Of a stretch of 20,989 bases of DNA, positions 15,473-20,989 are shown piece by piece. The DNA is from a bacterium (GTDB taxonomy: Bacteria; Verrucomicrobiota; Verrucomicrobiia; Chthoniobacterales; Terrimicrobiaceae). The translations under genes and the position numbers were made by a program. The DNA is taken from positions 1 to 20,989 of the forward strand of contig RFZT01000012.1 of assembly GCA_009920585.1 (NCBI GenBank), written 5' to 3'. The notes under the pieces were generated by a model, which was given only the letters and a program-made list of their open reading frames with translations, had not been told where the DNA came from and ran no database searches. Within the stretch, counting starts at the first letter, position 1. Every line of letters begins with the position of its first letter.

Positions 15473-15703
15473 ATGCCAGTAGCAAAAAAACCTACAACCA
15501 AGAAAGCGGCCCCAGCCAAGAAAGCAGCCGTTGCTAAAAAGCCAGCAGCTAAAAAAACTGTTGCTAAGAAGCCAGCCGCCAAAAAAGCAGCTCCAGCCAA
15601 AAAGCCAGCAGCTAAGGCAGCTCCAGCTAAAAAAGCCGTTGCTAAGAAGCCAGCCGCCAAAAAAGCAGCTCCAGCTAAGAAGCCAGCAGCTAAAAAGAAA
15701 TAA
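15473..15703 (+). CDS. Lys/Ala/Pro-rich histone H1-like protein
   Basis: A 76-residue, very basic, low-complexity protein beginning MPVAKKPTTKKAAPAKKAA and made almost only of Lys, Ala, Pro and Val in AKKPAAKK-type repeats to the C-terminus. There is no folded domain. Such composition matches eukaryotic H1 C-terminal tails and bacterial H1-like proteins (Chlamydia Hc1/Hc2, AlgP-type), which bind and compact nucleic acids non-specifically. The nucleoid role here is inference from composition. It is a single-gene unit with its own probable promoter, strong ribosome site and terminator. The long frame that runs through it in another register and on into ilvN, and the Phe/Leu-rich frames opposite, are artefacts of the repeat. 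Confidence 0.85.
   Translation: MPVAKKPTTKKAAPAKKAAVAKKPAAKKTVAKKPAAKKAAPAKKPAAKAAPAKKAVAKKPAAKKAAPAKKPAAKKK
15560..15694 (+). repeat. Direct repeat inside the histone-like gene
   Basis: A unit of about 56 bases starting GTTGCTAAGAAGCCAGCC occurs at 15560 and again at 15638, 78 bases (26 codons) apart, identical for its first 38 bases and differing at only a couple of positions after that. Shorter degenerate copies surround them. Because the period is a multiple of three, gain or loss of a unit would keep the frame, so the gene length is likely to vary between strains. Confidence 0.8.
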
Positions 15704-15740
15704 CCAGCGCCACTGTCTCACGACACTGTCGCAGGATCAG

Positions 15741-15776
15741 ATTGAAGGAAGTCGCAAGACTTCCTTCAATTTTTTT
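15741..15776 (+). terminator. Rho-independent terminator after the histone-like gene
   Basis: A perfect 13-base-pair stem (ATTGAAGGAAGTC at 15741-15753 pairing with GACTTCCTTCAAT at 15758-15770) is closed by a GCAA tetraloop of the stable GNRA class and followed by a run of seven T (15770-15776). It lies 38 bases after the stop codon and isolates the histone-like gene from ilvN. Confidence 0.92.
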
Positions 15777-15947
15777 GCCCACGCGCTTTTCCTTCCCGAC
15801 CTCTCCACTACGCTGCGCCATCATGGGCACATCGCTTTAGCAGTCCCGCTTGCTTCCGTGCTCGCCGCATCTTTTTTGGTGCGAAGGAGAGATTGCGGAT
15901 TGACGTCACGCGGGTCGCACGGCAGTATCGGCCTCCTTTTTGATTTC

Positions 15948-16424
15948 ATGCGTCACACCATCTCGATCCTAGTGGAAAATAAATTCGGCGTGCTGACCCG
16001 CATTGCGGGCATGTTCAGCGGTCGCGGATTCAACATCGACACCCTTAATGTCGGCCCAACGCTGGATCCCTCCGCCTCGCGGATGACGATCGTTACGCGT
16101 GGGGATGACAAAGTTTTGGAGCAAGTCACCAAGCAGCTCGAGAAGCTGGTTGACGTGATCGAGGTTCAGGACTTCCGAGATGAAGACTATGTCGATCGCG
16201 AGTTGGTTCTGCTACGCGTGAGTGCGGACTCTAAAACCCGCGCCGAGGTCATGCAAATCTGCGACATCTTCCGCGCCAAAATCATCGACGTTCAACCCAC
16301 CAAGCTCGCCATCGAGATCACTGGAACGGAAACGAAGATCAGTAAATTTCTTAGCCTCATGGATACCTTTGGTATCGAAGACGTGACCCGCACCGGCAAG
16401 GTCGCTCTTGCTCGCGTCGAATAA
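15948..16424 (+). CDS. ilvN: Acetolactate synthase small (regulatory) subunit
   Basis: A 158-residue regulatory subunit that binds the catalytic large subunit and gives it valine feedback control in branched-chain amino acid synthesis. The N-terminal ACT domain (about 2-75) begins RHTISILVENKFGVLTRIAG and includes FSGRGFNIDTLNVG; the C-terminal subunit domain (about 82-157) begins ELVLLRVSADSKTRAEV and ends DTFGIEDVTRTGKVALAR. Length is normal for IlvN/IlvH. The start is ATG 15948, since the ACT domain begins there; the frame is open further upstream only by chance. The large-subunit gene ilvB, usually adjacent, is not in the window. The 171 bases between the terminator and the start hold no clear ribosome site. 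Confidence 0.94.
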   Translation: MRHTISILVENKFGVLTRIAGMFSGRGFNIDTLNVGPTLDPSASRMTIVTRGDDKVLEQVTKQLEKLVDVIEVQDFRDEDYVDRELVLLRVSADSKTRAEVMQICDIFRAKIIDVQPTKLAIEITGTETKISKFLSLMDTFGIEDVTRTGKVALARVE

Positions 16425-16463
16425 AAATCAACCCATACAATACAACTAACACACCTAAAACCC

Positions 16464-17495
16464 ATGCCCGCCAAAATCTATACCGATAAAGACGCCGACC
16501 TGAAAGTTCTCAAGGGGAAAACCGTAGCCGTTCTGGGATTCGGATCCCAAGGCCATGCCCACGCTCTTAACCTCAAGGAAAGCGGAGTCAACGTTATCAT
16601 CGGTCTTTATCCTAAATCGAAAAGCCGCGCTGTCGCCGAGAAGCAAGGTTTCAAGGTGTTTGACACGGACGAAGCCGTTCGCCTTGGCGACGTCATCATG
16701 GTCGCTATTCCTGATACCAAGCAACCAGCCGCTTACGCGAAGGACATCGCCCCCAATCTCAAAAAGGGGAAAACCATCGTCTTCTCGCATGGCTTCAGCA
16801 TCCATTACAAAACCATCGTTCCGCCAGCAGAAGTGAACGTCATCATGGTCGCCCCTAAAGGCCCAGGCCACATCGTTCGCCGTCAATACACCGAGGGCAA
16901 GGGCGTCCCAACACTCATCGCCGTCTATCAAAATCCCGGTAAAGATGCGAAAAAGCTCGCTCTCGCTTGGGCTAAGGGCATCGGCGGCACACGTGGCGGC
17001 GTCTTGGAAACCACCTTCAAAGAAGAGACCGAGACCGATCTCTTCGGTGAACAAACCGTTCTTTGCGGCGGTTGCTCCGCGCTCGTCCAAGCTGGATTCG
17101 AGACACTCATCGAGGCCGGTTACTCTCCCGAGATGGCTTACTTCGAATGCTTGCATGAGCTGAAATTGATCGTGGATCTCATGAACGAGTCCGGTATCGC
17201 CGGCATGCGCTTCTCGATCAGTGAAACAGCCAAATGGGGCGATGTGAGCGTAGGACCAAAAATCATCGACTCATCTGTCAAAAAACGCATGAAAGTGGCC
17301 CTTAAAGACATTCAGTCTGGCAAGTTTGCGAAAGAATGGATTAAGGAATTCCAAGGCGGTTACAAGCGCTACAACTCCCTTCTCAAGGACGGAGAGAAGC
17401 ACCCGATCGAAAAAACCGGCGAGCGCCTCCGCTCCTTGATGCCATGGATTCAAAAAAAGAATCTCAAGGGCGCTCAAGCAGCTTACAATTCTTAA
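16464..17495 (+). CDS. ilvC: Ketol-acid reductoisomerase, class I
   Basis: A 343-residue enzyme that converts acetolactate or acetohydroxybutyrate to the dihydroxy acids of valine, leucine and isoleucine synthesis, using Mg2+ and NAD(P)H. The Rossmann motif is GFGSQGHAHALNL (25-37). The cofactor loop GLYPKSKSRA has Lys and Ser residues of the kind that bind the NADPH phosphate. H109 lies in FSHGFS, APKGPGHIVRRQY follows, and the Mg ligands D192 and E196 lie in DLFGEQ. The knotted C-terminal domain with CLHELKLIVDLM and SISETAKWGD is complete, at the short class I length. It follows ilvN by 39 bases and is probably co-transcribed. No Shine-Dalgarno sequence is visible in the A/C-rich leader. 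Confidence 0.96.
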   Translation: MPAKIYTDKDADLKVLKGKTVAVLGFGSQGHAHALNLKESGVNVIIGLYPKSKSRAVAEKQGFKVFDTDEAVRLGDVIMVAIPDTKQPAAYAKDIAPNLKKGKTIVFSHGFSIHYKTIVPPAEVNVIMVAPKGPGHIVRRQYTEGKGVPTLIAVYQNPGKDAKKLALAWAKGIGGTRGGVLETTFKEETETDLFGEQTVLCGGCSALVQAGFETLIEAGYSPEMAYFECLHELKLIVDLMNESGIAGMRFSISETAKWGDVSVGPKIIDSSVKKRMKVALKDIQSGKFAKEWIKEFQGGYKRYNSLLKDGEKHPIEKTGERLRSLMPWIQKKNLKGAQAAYNS

Positions 17496-17506
17496 GGATC
17501 TTACCT

Positions 17507-18457
17507 ATGTCCGATACATCCCTTAAACCAACAAGCGTCATCACCGGTGGGTCGGGCTTTCTCGGCTCCCACCTCAGCGATCGCCTGCTCAAAGAGGGAC
17601 ATCGCGTCATAGCCATCGACAATCTCATTACTGGGAATGTCGCCAATATCGAACACCTCGCGGGCAACCCGGATTTCAAATTCATCCGCCACGATGTCAC
17701 GGAATATATTTTTGTTCCCGGCAAAGTGGATTACGTTTGGCATTTTGCAAGTCCGGCCAGCCCGATCGATTACCTGCGAATCCCGATCCCAACGCTCAAG
17801 GTGGGCTCGCTAGGCACACATAATGCCCTCGGGCTGGCTCGAGAAAAGGGTGCTTCGTTTCTTTTGGCTTCCACTTCGGAATGCTACGGCGATCCGCTCA
17901 TTCACCCGCAAACAGAAGATTACTGGGGCAATGTGAATCCTATCGGCCCGCGCGGCGTTTACGATGAAGCGAAACGCTTCGCGGAAGCCATCACAATGGC
18001 CTACCACCGCTTCCATCAGATGAACACGCACATCGTTCGTATTTTTAATACCTACGGTCCCCGGATGCGCCTCAATGATGGTCGTGTGGTGCCCGCTTTC
18101 ATTGGCCAAGCCCTCACAGGTGAGCCCATGACGATCTTCGGCGACGGCAGTCAGACTCGTAGCTTTTGCTTTGTCTCCGATCTCATCGACGGAATCTTCC
18201 GTCTCATGATGAGTGACTTTCACGAGCCCGTGAATATTGGCAACCCGCGCGAAATGACGATCCGTCAGTTTGGCGAGGAAATACGCCGCATCACAGGCAC
18301 AGCGTCCCAGATCGAGCACAAGCCTCTCCCTGTCGATGACCCCAAGGTCCGTCAACCTGATATCACCCGCGCCCGTAATTTGCTGGGCTGGGAACCTAAG
18401 GTGGACTTCGACAAAGGCATCCGAGAAACTATTGAGTTTTTTCGAGGGAAAGTATAA
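17507..18457 (+). CDS. UDP-glucuronate decarboxylase-like SDR (UDP-xylose synthase)
   Basis: A 316-residue extended short-chain dehydrogenase. The NAD-binding motif TGGSGFLGSHL lies near residue 14. HFASPASPIDY, the STSECYGDP strand, and the catalytic YDEAK pair (Y152, K156) follow; the sugar-binding RIFNTYGPRMRLNDGRVVP and FGDGSQTRSFCFVSDL segments match UDP-xylose synthases closely. The expected product is UDP-xylose, formed from UDP-glucuronate in the cytoplasm for use in surface glycans; a dTDP-glucose 4,6-dehydratase-like activity is the main alternative. The start is ATG 17507, preceded by AAGGA at a nine-base spacing, rather than a longer frame entering the end of ilvC. It follows ilvC by 11 bases, probably by read-through, with no obvious metabolic link. 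Confidence 0.9.
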   Translation: MSDTSLKPTSVITGGSGFLGSHLSDRLLKEGHRVIAIDNLITGNVANIEHLAGNPDFKFIRHDVTEYIFVPGKVDYVWHFASPASPIDYLRIPIPTLKVGSLGTHNALGLAREKGASFLLASTSECYGDPLIHPQTEDYWGNVNPIGPRGVYDEAKRFAEAITMAYHRFHQMNTHIVRIFNTYGPRMRLNDGRVVPAFIGQALTGEPMTIFGDGSQTRSFCFVSDLIDGIFRLMMSDFHEPVNIGNPREMTIRQFGEEIRRITGTASQIEHKPLPVDDPKVRQPDITRARNLLGWEPKVDFDKGIRETIEFFRGKV

Positions 18458-18511
18458 ATCGCAGTTCGTTGGGCCCAATATGGACCACCTAAACAGTATA
18501 TCAATTAAGCC

Positions 18512-19159
18512 ATGAAAAAATTCGCCCCCCACTTAATTTTGCTATGCAGCTTCTGTTTGTTTGCTTGGACCCCGCCGCTCCACGCGAACCCAGGTAAAAA
18601 CTACACAGTAAAAAAAGTTGAAGCCGATTTCGTTGATTCGCCCCAGATTCCTGGTGGCCCCGCCAAGCGAACCTCCGGCAAACAGGGTCAGTGGTTGGAA
18701 ATTGATGTCACTTTCGATCGCCACGACACAGCTGCAGACGCACCCAAGTTTTCCGGCGACCTCACGTTTAATTACTATATTCTTCTCAATAACAAATCCT
18801 CAACCAAGGAGGGTAAGCCCACCTTGCTCACAGGCACCATCACTCAAACCGAGGCCCCGATGGAAAAAGGCCTCCATGTTGCCGCCTTCGTAACACCTCA
18901 GACCATCGCCTTTTTCTTTGAAGGCAAACCTCCCACAACCGTTCAACAAGCCATCATAGATGTCGGCGTGACGATCTCGGATGATACGGGCGTAGCCGAT
19001 CAATATACGATGAAAGGAAAACCTGGGTGGTGGGATAACAAGGCCCAGCTTGAGTCTGTATCGACGATCGCAGACCGCGTTCTATCGAAAGACAGAACAC
19101 CATTTTCGGCTCTCTCCTGGGATTATTACCTTCCCGCCAAGTCGAAAAGCGGCAACTAG
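18512..19159 (+). CDS. Amuc_1102 family pilus-like protein
   Basis: A 215-residue exported protein. The signal peptide is MKKFAPHLILLCSFCLFAW with a likely cut near LHA/NP (about 25-27). The mature part is rich in predicted beta strands (QWLEIDVTFD, LTFNYYILLN, TLLTGTITQT, LHVAAFVTPQTIAFFFEG) and ends SWDYYLPAKSKSGN. The position directly before a PilM-like gene, the length, the signal peptide and the WLEIDVTFD / TFNYYIL / FVTPQTIA pattern match my recollection of the Amuc_1102 family of the Verrucomicrobiota pilus-like operon. The family was assigned from memory and gene order, not by alignment. The molecular role is unknown, probably periplasmic or outer-membrane associated. It lies 54 bases after the UXS gene and 14 bases before pilM. 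Confidence 0.72.
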   Translation: MKKFAPHLILLCSFCLFAWTPPLHANPGKNYTVKKVEADFVDSPQIPGGPAKRTSGKQGQWLEIDVTFDRHDTAADAPKFSGDLTFNYYILLNNKSSTKEGKPTLLTGTITQTEAPMEKGLHVAAFVTPQTIAFFFEGKPPTTVQQAIIDVGVTISDDTGVADQYTMKGKPGWWDNKAQLESVSTIADRVLSKDRTPFSALSWDYYLPAKSKSGN

Positions 19160-19173
19160 TTTTTTGTCTCAAT

Positions 19174-20544
19174 ATGGCGCGAAGGGACAGTATTTTTGCT
19201 CTCAATCTGGGAATGCAGACCGTCAGCTTGGCGGAATTTCAATCATTGCCAAATGGAGGCTTGAAGCTTCTCGCCTTCCGCAAATCCGACCTCATCGTTG
19301 ACCCATCTGCGGACGCCACGCGACCGATGCAGATCGAAACCGTGGTCAAAGAATTGCGCGAAGCTTTAAAAATCAAGAAGGGCGCACGCGTTCATGTCAC
19401 CCTCCCGTCTCAGGCTGTTTTTTCTCGATTTGTCAAACTTCCCGGCACGACCCCGGAGGATGTGACTTCGATCATCGCCTTTGAAGCTCAGCAGAACGTT
19501 CCCTTCCCTATTGATGACGTGATTTGGGACTACCAGATCATGGGACCGAGTCGTGATAATTTCTGGGATTTGGCCCTCCTAGCAATCAAAGCCGACACGC
19601 TTTCGGAGTTAGCGGATTCCATCTCCCGAGGAGGCCTGAACGCTTGGAATATCGATGTCGCCCCCACCGCTCTCTATAATGCCTTTCGGTACAATTACCC
19701 AGATGCATCAGGCTGCTCGCTCCTCATAGACATTGGCTCGCGCACAACCAACTTGATATTCTGTGAGGGTGACAGGATGTTTAGCCGAAACATCCCCATT
19801 GCTGGAAATAGCATCAGCTCCGCCATCGCAAAAGAGTTCAGCCAAGACATCACGCTTGCGGAGATGCTGAAGATCGAAAAGGGCAGCGTTGGCCTTGGAG
19901 GAGCCTATGCGGAGCCGGAAGATCCGACTGCGGCCAAGCTCGCAAAAGTGATCCGCAACACAATGACGCGACTTCATGCTGAAATCGCACGCTCCATTAA
20001 TTTCTACCGCACCACTCAGGGCGGAAGCTCCCCACTGCGCACGTACCTTTGTGGCGGTTGCGCCGAGCTCCCTTATGCGATCGAATTTTTTACTGAAAAA
20101 CTCCAAGTCCCCGTCGATTTTTTCCACCCGATCAAGAATGTGATCGCCTCAGAAGAGTCTGTAGCCCAAACGACCGGTATCTGCTCAGGAGGGCTTGGCG
20201 AGTTGGTCGGATCCGGCCTCCGCTCGCTGGGCAACTGCCCACTCGAAATGAACCTTCGCTCGCCAAGTGCGATCCGAGCCCAAGACATGGGCCGCCGCGC
20301 GCCCAAGCTTGTTATGTCAGCTATTCTGAAAAAAAGCTTTCCGAGTTTAAAAACAAGTCCTCTCAAATTACTAGCCTATCCGCGAATATCGACAAGGTCA
20401 CCGATCAACAGAAAGCCCTTGTTGAGGAAGCCTCCCCACTTCTCGTTGCAGCAAGAGAACGATCAGCTTGGACCGAAATCTTGGAGAATCTCGCTGATAA
20501 AATTCCTAAACGCTACATTTGGGTCACTCAACTCAAGCCTGTGA
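19174..20544 (+). CDS. pilM: PilM-like (Amuc_1101 family) pilus complex ATPase-fold protein, frame broken near 20310-20336
   Basis: A PilM/FtsA-like actin-fold protein of type IV pilus inner-membrane assembly. The first ~375 residues are convincing: FALNLGMQTVSLAEF (phosphate-1 type motif), HVTLPSQAVFSRFVKLPG, IIAFEAQQNVPFPIDDVIWDY, LLIDIGSRTTNLIF (phosphate-2), PIAGNSISSAIAKEF and YLCGGCAELPYAIEFF (adenosine motif), then CPLEMNLRSPSAIRAQ. After RRAPKL (about residue 378, base 20310) the frame turns into non-family sequence and stops at 20544, while another frame carries a sensible continuation (separate entry). In relatives a membrane helix and a coiled coil follow at this point. The lesion may be a real deletion or frameshift, or a sequencing/assembly error. 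No ribosome site is visible upstream. Confidence 0.82.
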   Translation: MARRDSIFALNLGMQTVSLAEFQSLPNGGLKLLAFRKSDLIVDPSADATRPMQIETVVKELREALKIKKGARVHVTLPSQAVFSRFVKLPGTTPEDVTSIIAFEAQQNVPFPIDDVIWDYQIMGPSRDNFWDLALLAIKADTLSELADSISRGGLNAWNIDVAPTALYNAFRYNYPDASGCSLLIDIGSRTTNLIFCEGDRMFSRNIPIAGNSISSAIAKEFSQDITLAEMLKIEKGSVGLGGAYAEPEDPTAAKLAKVIRNTMTRLHAEIARSINFYRTTQGGSSPLRTYLCGGCAELPYAIEFFTEKLQVPVDFFHPIKNVIASEESVAQTTGICSGGLGELVGSGLRSLGNCPLEMNLRSPSAIRAQDMGRRAPKLVMSAILKKSFPSLKTSPLKLLAYPRISTRSPINRKPLLRKPPHFSLQQENDQLGPKSWRISLIKFLNATFGSLNSSL

Positions 20545-20852
20545 TTGGAACCCTTGCTCCAACCGAGGAATCCGCGAAGTCGGTCAAAGGCTCACCAACG
20601 CCTATTCCGCCACCGCCCGTCTCAGCGATAACAGCAGTAGAAGTCAATGGCCTGTATTTGGATAATCCTCCCAATGAAAAGGGCGCCCTCGTCATTGATG
20701 AGTTTTATGATAAACTGCTAGATGCTTCCACATTTGCTATGGGGCAGGATAAGTCGAAGATCATCACCCAGCGAACCACACCCACCGGAGAAAATTGGGC
20801 TTACGGGTACACTCTCGTTCTTCCGCTTAAGCAACCCATCGCTTTGCCATGA
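20310..20852 (+). pseudogene. C-terminal part of the PilM-like protein in a shifted frame
   Basis: This frame is the natural continuation of the PilM-like gene. It reads CYVSYSEKKLSEFKNK, a coiled-coil helix (ITSLSANIDKVTDQQKALVEEA), SAWTEILENLADKIPKRYIW, a Pro-rich linker (SPTPIPPPPVSAI), and a folded end with VEVNGLYLDNP and LVIDEFYDKLLDAS. This resembles the PilN/PilO-like C-terminal region joined to PilM in the Amuc_1101 type. No convincing ATG or GTG with a ribosome site exists near its beginning, so it is most likely not an independent gene; a TTG at 20481 could give a shorter product. The stop overlaps the next start (ATGA), as expected for the real end of the gene. Confidence 0.7.
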
Positions 20853-20989
20853 ATTGGTTCAAAGAAAACCCTATCCTTTCTTCCATATTGCTAGTGTGCT
20901 TTGGGATCGCTATCGCTATCGCTTATTTCGCAAGCGAAGCCTCTTCCACCTATAGCGCGGCCCTTGATTCATTGACATCACAAGTCAAT
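20849..20989 (+). CDS. Amuc_1100 family pilus-like protein, N-terminal part (partial)
   Basis: The first 47 codons of a gene that runs off the window. It opens MNWFKENPI, then a single hydrophobic segment (about residues 9-28, LSSILLVCFGIAIAIAYFAS) and a helical segment SSTYSAALDSLTS. A short cytoplasmic start, one membrane anchor and a following coiled coil is the layout of PilN/PilO-type proteins and of Akkermansia Amuc_1100, which begins similarly (MSNW, TM, coil) and is encoded right after the PilM-like gene. The ATG overlaps the stop of the shifted PilM frame, so translation is probably coupled. Only the anchor region is visible. Confidence 0.68.
   Translation, partial: MNWFKENPILSSILLVCFGIAIAIAYFASEASSTYSAALDSLTSQVN

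Noticed and set aside
15416..15721. Phe/Leu/Gly/Trp-rich minus-strand frames opposite the histone-like gene
   Set aside because: They are the complement of the Lys/Ala codon repeat and have no independent signals.
15830..15900. Leu/Val/Ala-rich stretch upstream of ilvN as an attenuator leader peptide
   Set aside because: No start codon with a ribosome site in that frame; the only nearby ATG frame stops after five codons, and no terminator/antiterminator pair is visible.
15531..15947. Upstream extension of the ilvN frame through the histone-like gene
   Set aside because: It crosses the terminator and reads the repeat in the wrong register (Gln/Leu/Lys-rich); the ACT domain begins at ATG 15948.
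16455..17156. 233-residue minus-strand frame opposite ilvC
   Set aside because: Wholly antisense to a clear KARI gene and without a recognisable domain or ribosome site.
17810..18532. 240-residue minus-strand frame opposite the UXS gene
   Set aside because: Antisense to a well-supported SDR gene; no motifs of its own.
20329..20336. A7 run in the PilM-like gene as a programmed ribosomal -1 frameshift site
   Set aside because: In the zero frame the heptamer is G AAA AAA, which does not fit X XXY YYZ, and no downstream structure was evident; a deletion or sequence error is simpler.

Overview
The window looks like chromosomal DNA from a member of the phylum Verrucomicrobiota. The main reason is the 3' end, which carries consecutive genes resembling the pilus-like cluster known from Akkermansia (Amuc_1102, Amuc_1101/PilM-like, Amuc_1100). 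The short Lys/Ala/Pro-rich histone-like gene and the scarcity of clear Shine-Dalgarno sequences fit this placement. The genus is not determinable by eye. I see no insertion sequence, integrase, CRISPR array, tRNA or rRNA, and nothing that looks foreign.

Layout. (1) 1-4129, plus strand: the tail of an SDR sugar-nucleotide epimerase, then four genes joined by ATGA stop/start overlaps: an FAD amine-oxidase-like protein, a TIM-barrel sugar-phosphate isomerase-like protein, a UPF0104/LPG-synthase-type membrane protein and a RibD C-terminal-type reductase. Their shared pathway is unknown. (2) 4176-6536: a P1B-4-type metal-exporting ATPase with an added N-terminal metal-binding domain. (3) 6574-9709, minus strand: a cardiolipin-synthase-like PLD enzyme and, upstream of it, a soluble hybrid histidine kinase. 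(4) 9833-10627: a secreted protein of unknown function, divergent from the kinase. (5) 10706-15288: a tight plus-strand run with a tandem-ACT sensor protein, a DAACS glutamate/dicarboxylate-type symporter, coaX, yicC, gmk and a coaC-only flavoprotein. It combines two coenzyme A steps with the common yicC-gmk-coa order. (6) 15289-15776: an AT-rich intergenic region with a promoter-like element and three phased DnaA-box-like sites, then a 76-residue histone-like gene closed by a strong terminator. (7) 15948-17495: ilvN(H) and ilvC for branched-chain amino acids, with no ilvB beside them. (8) 17507-18457: a UDP-glucuronate decarboxylase-like SDR. (9) 18512-end: the pilus-like cluster.

The most notable points are a broken reading frame in the PilM-like gene, just where its membrane anchor is expected; the DnaA-box-like cluster overlapping the histone-like gene's promoter; the ATGA-coupled operon of unknown pathway; and an ACT-domain sensor coupled to a symporter whose sodium-site motif is altered. 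All family assignments were made by reading motifs, without a database search.
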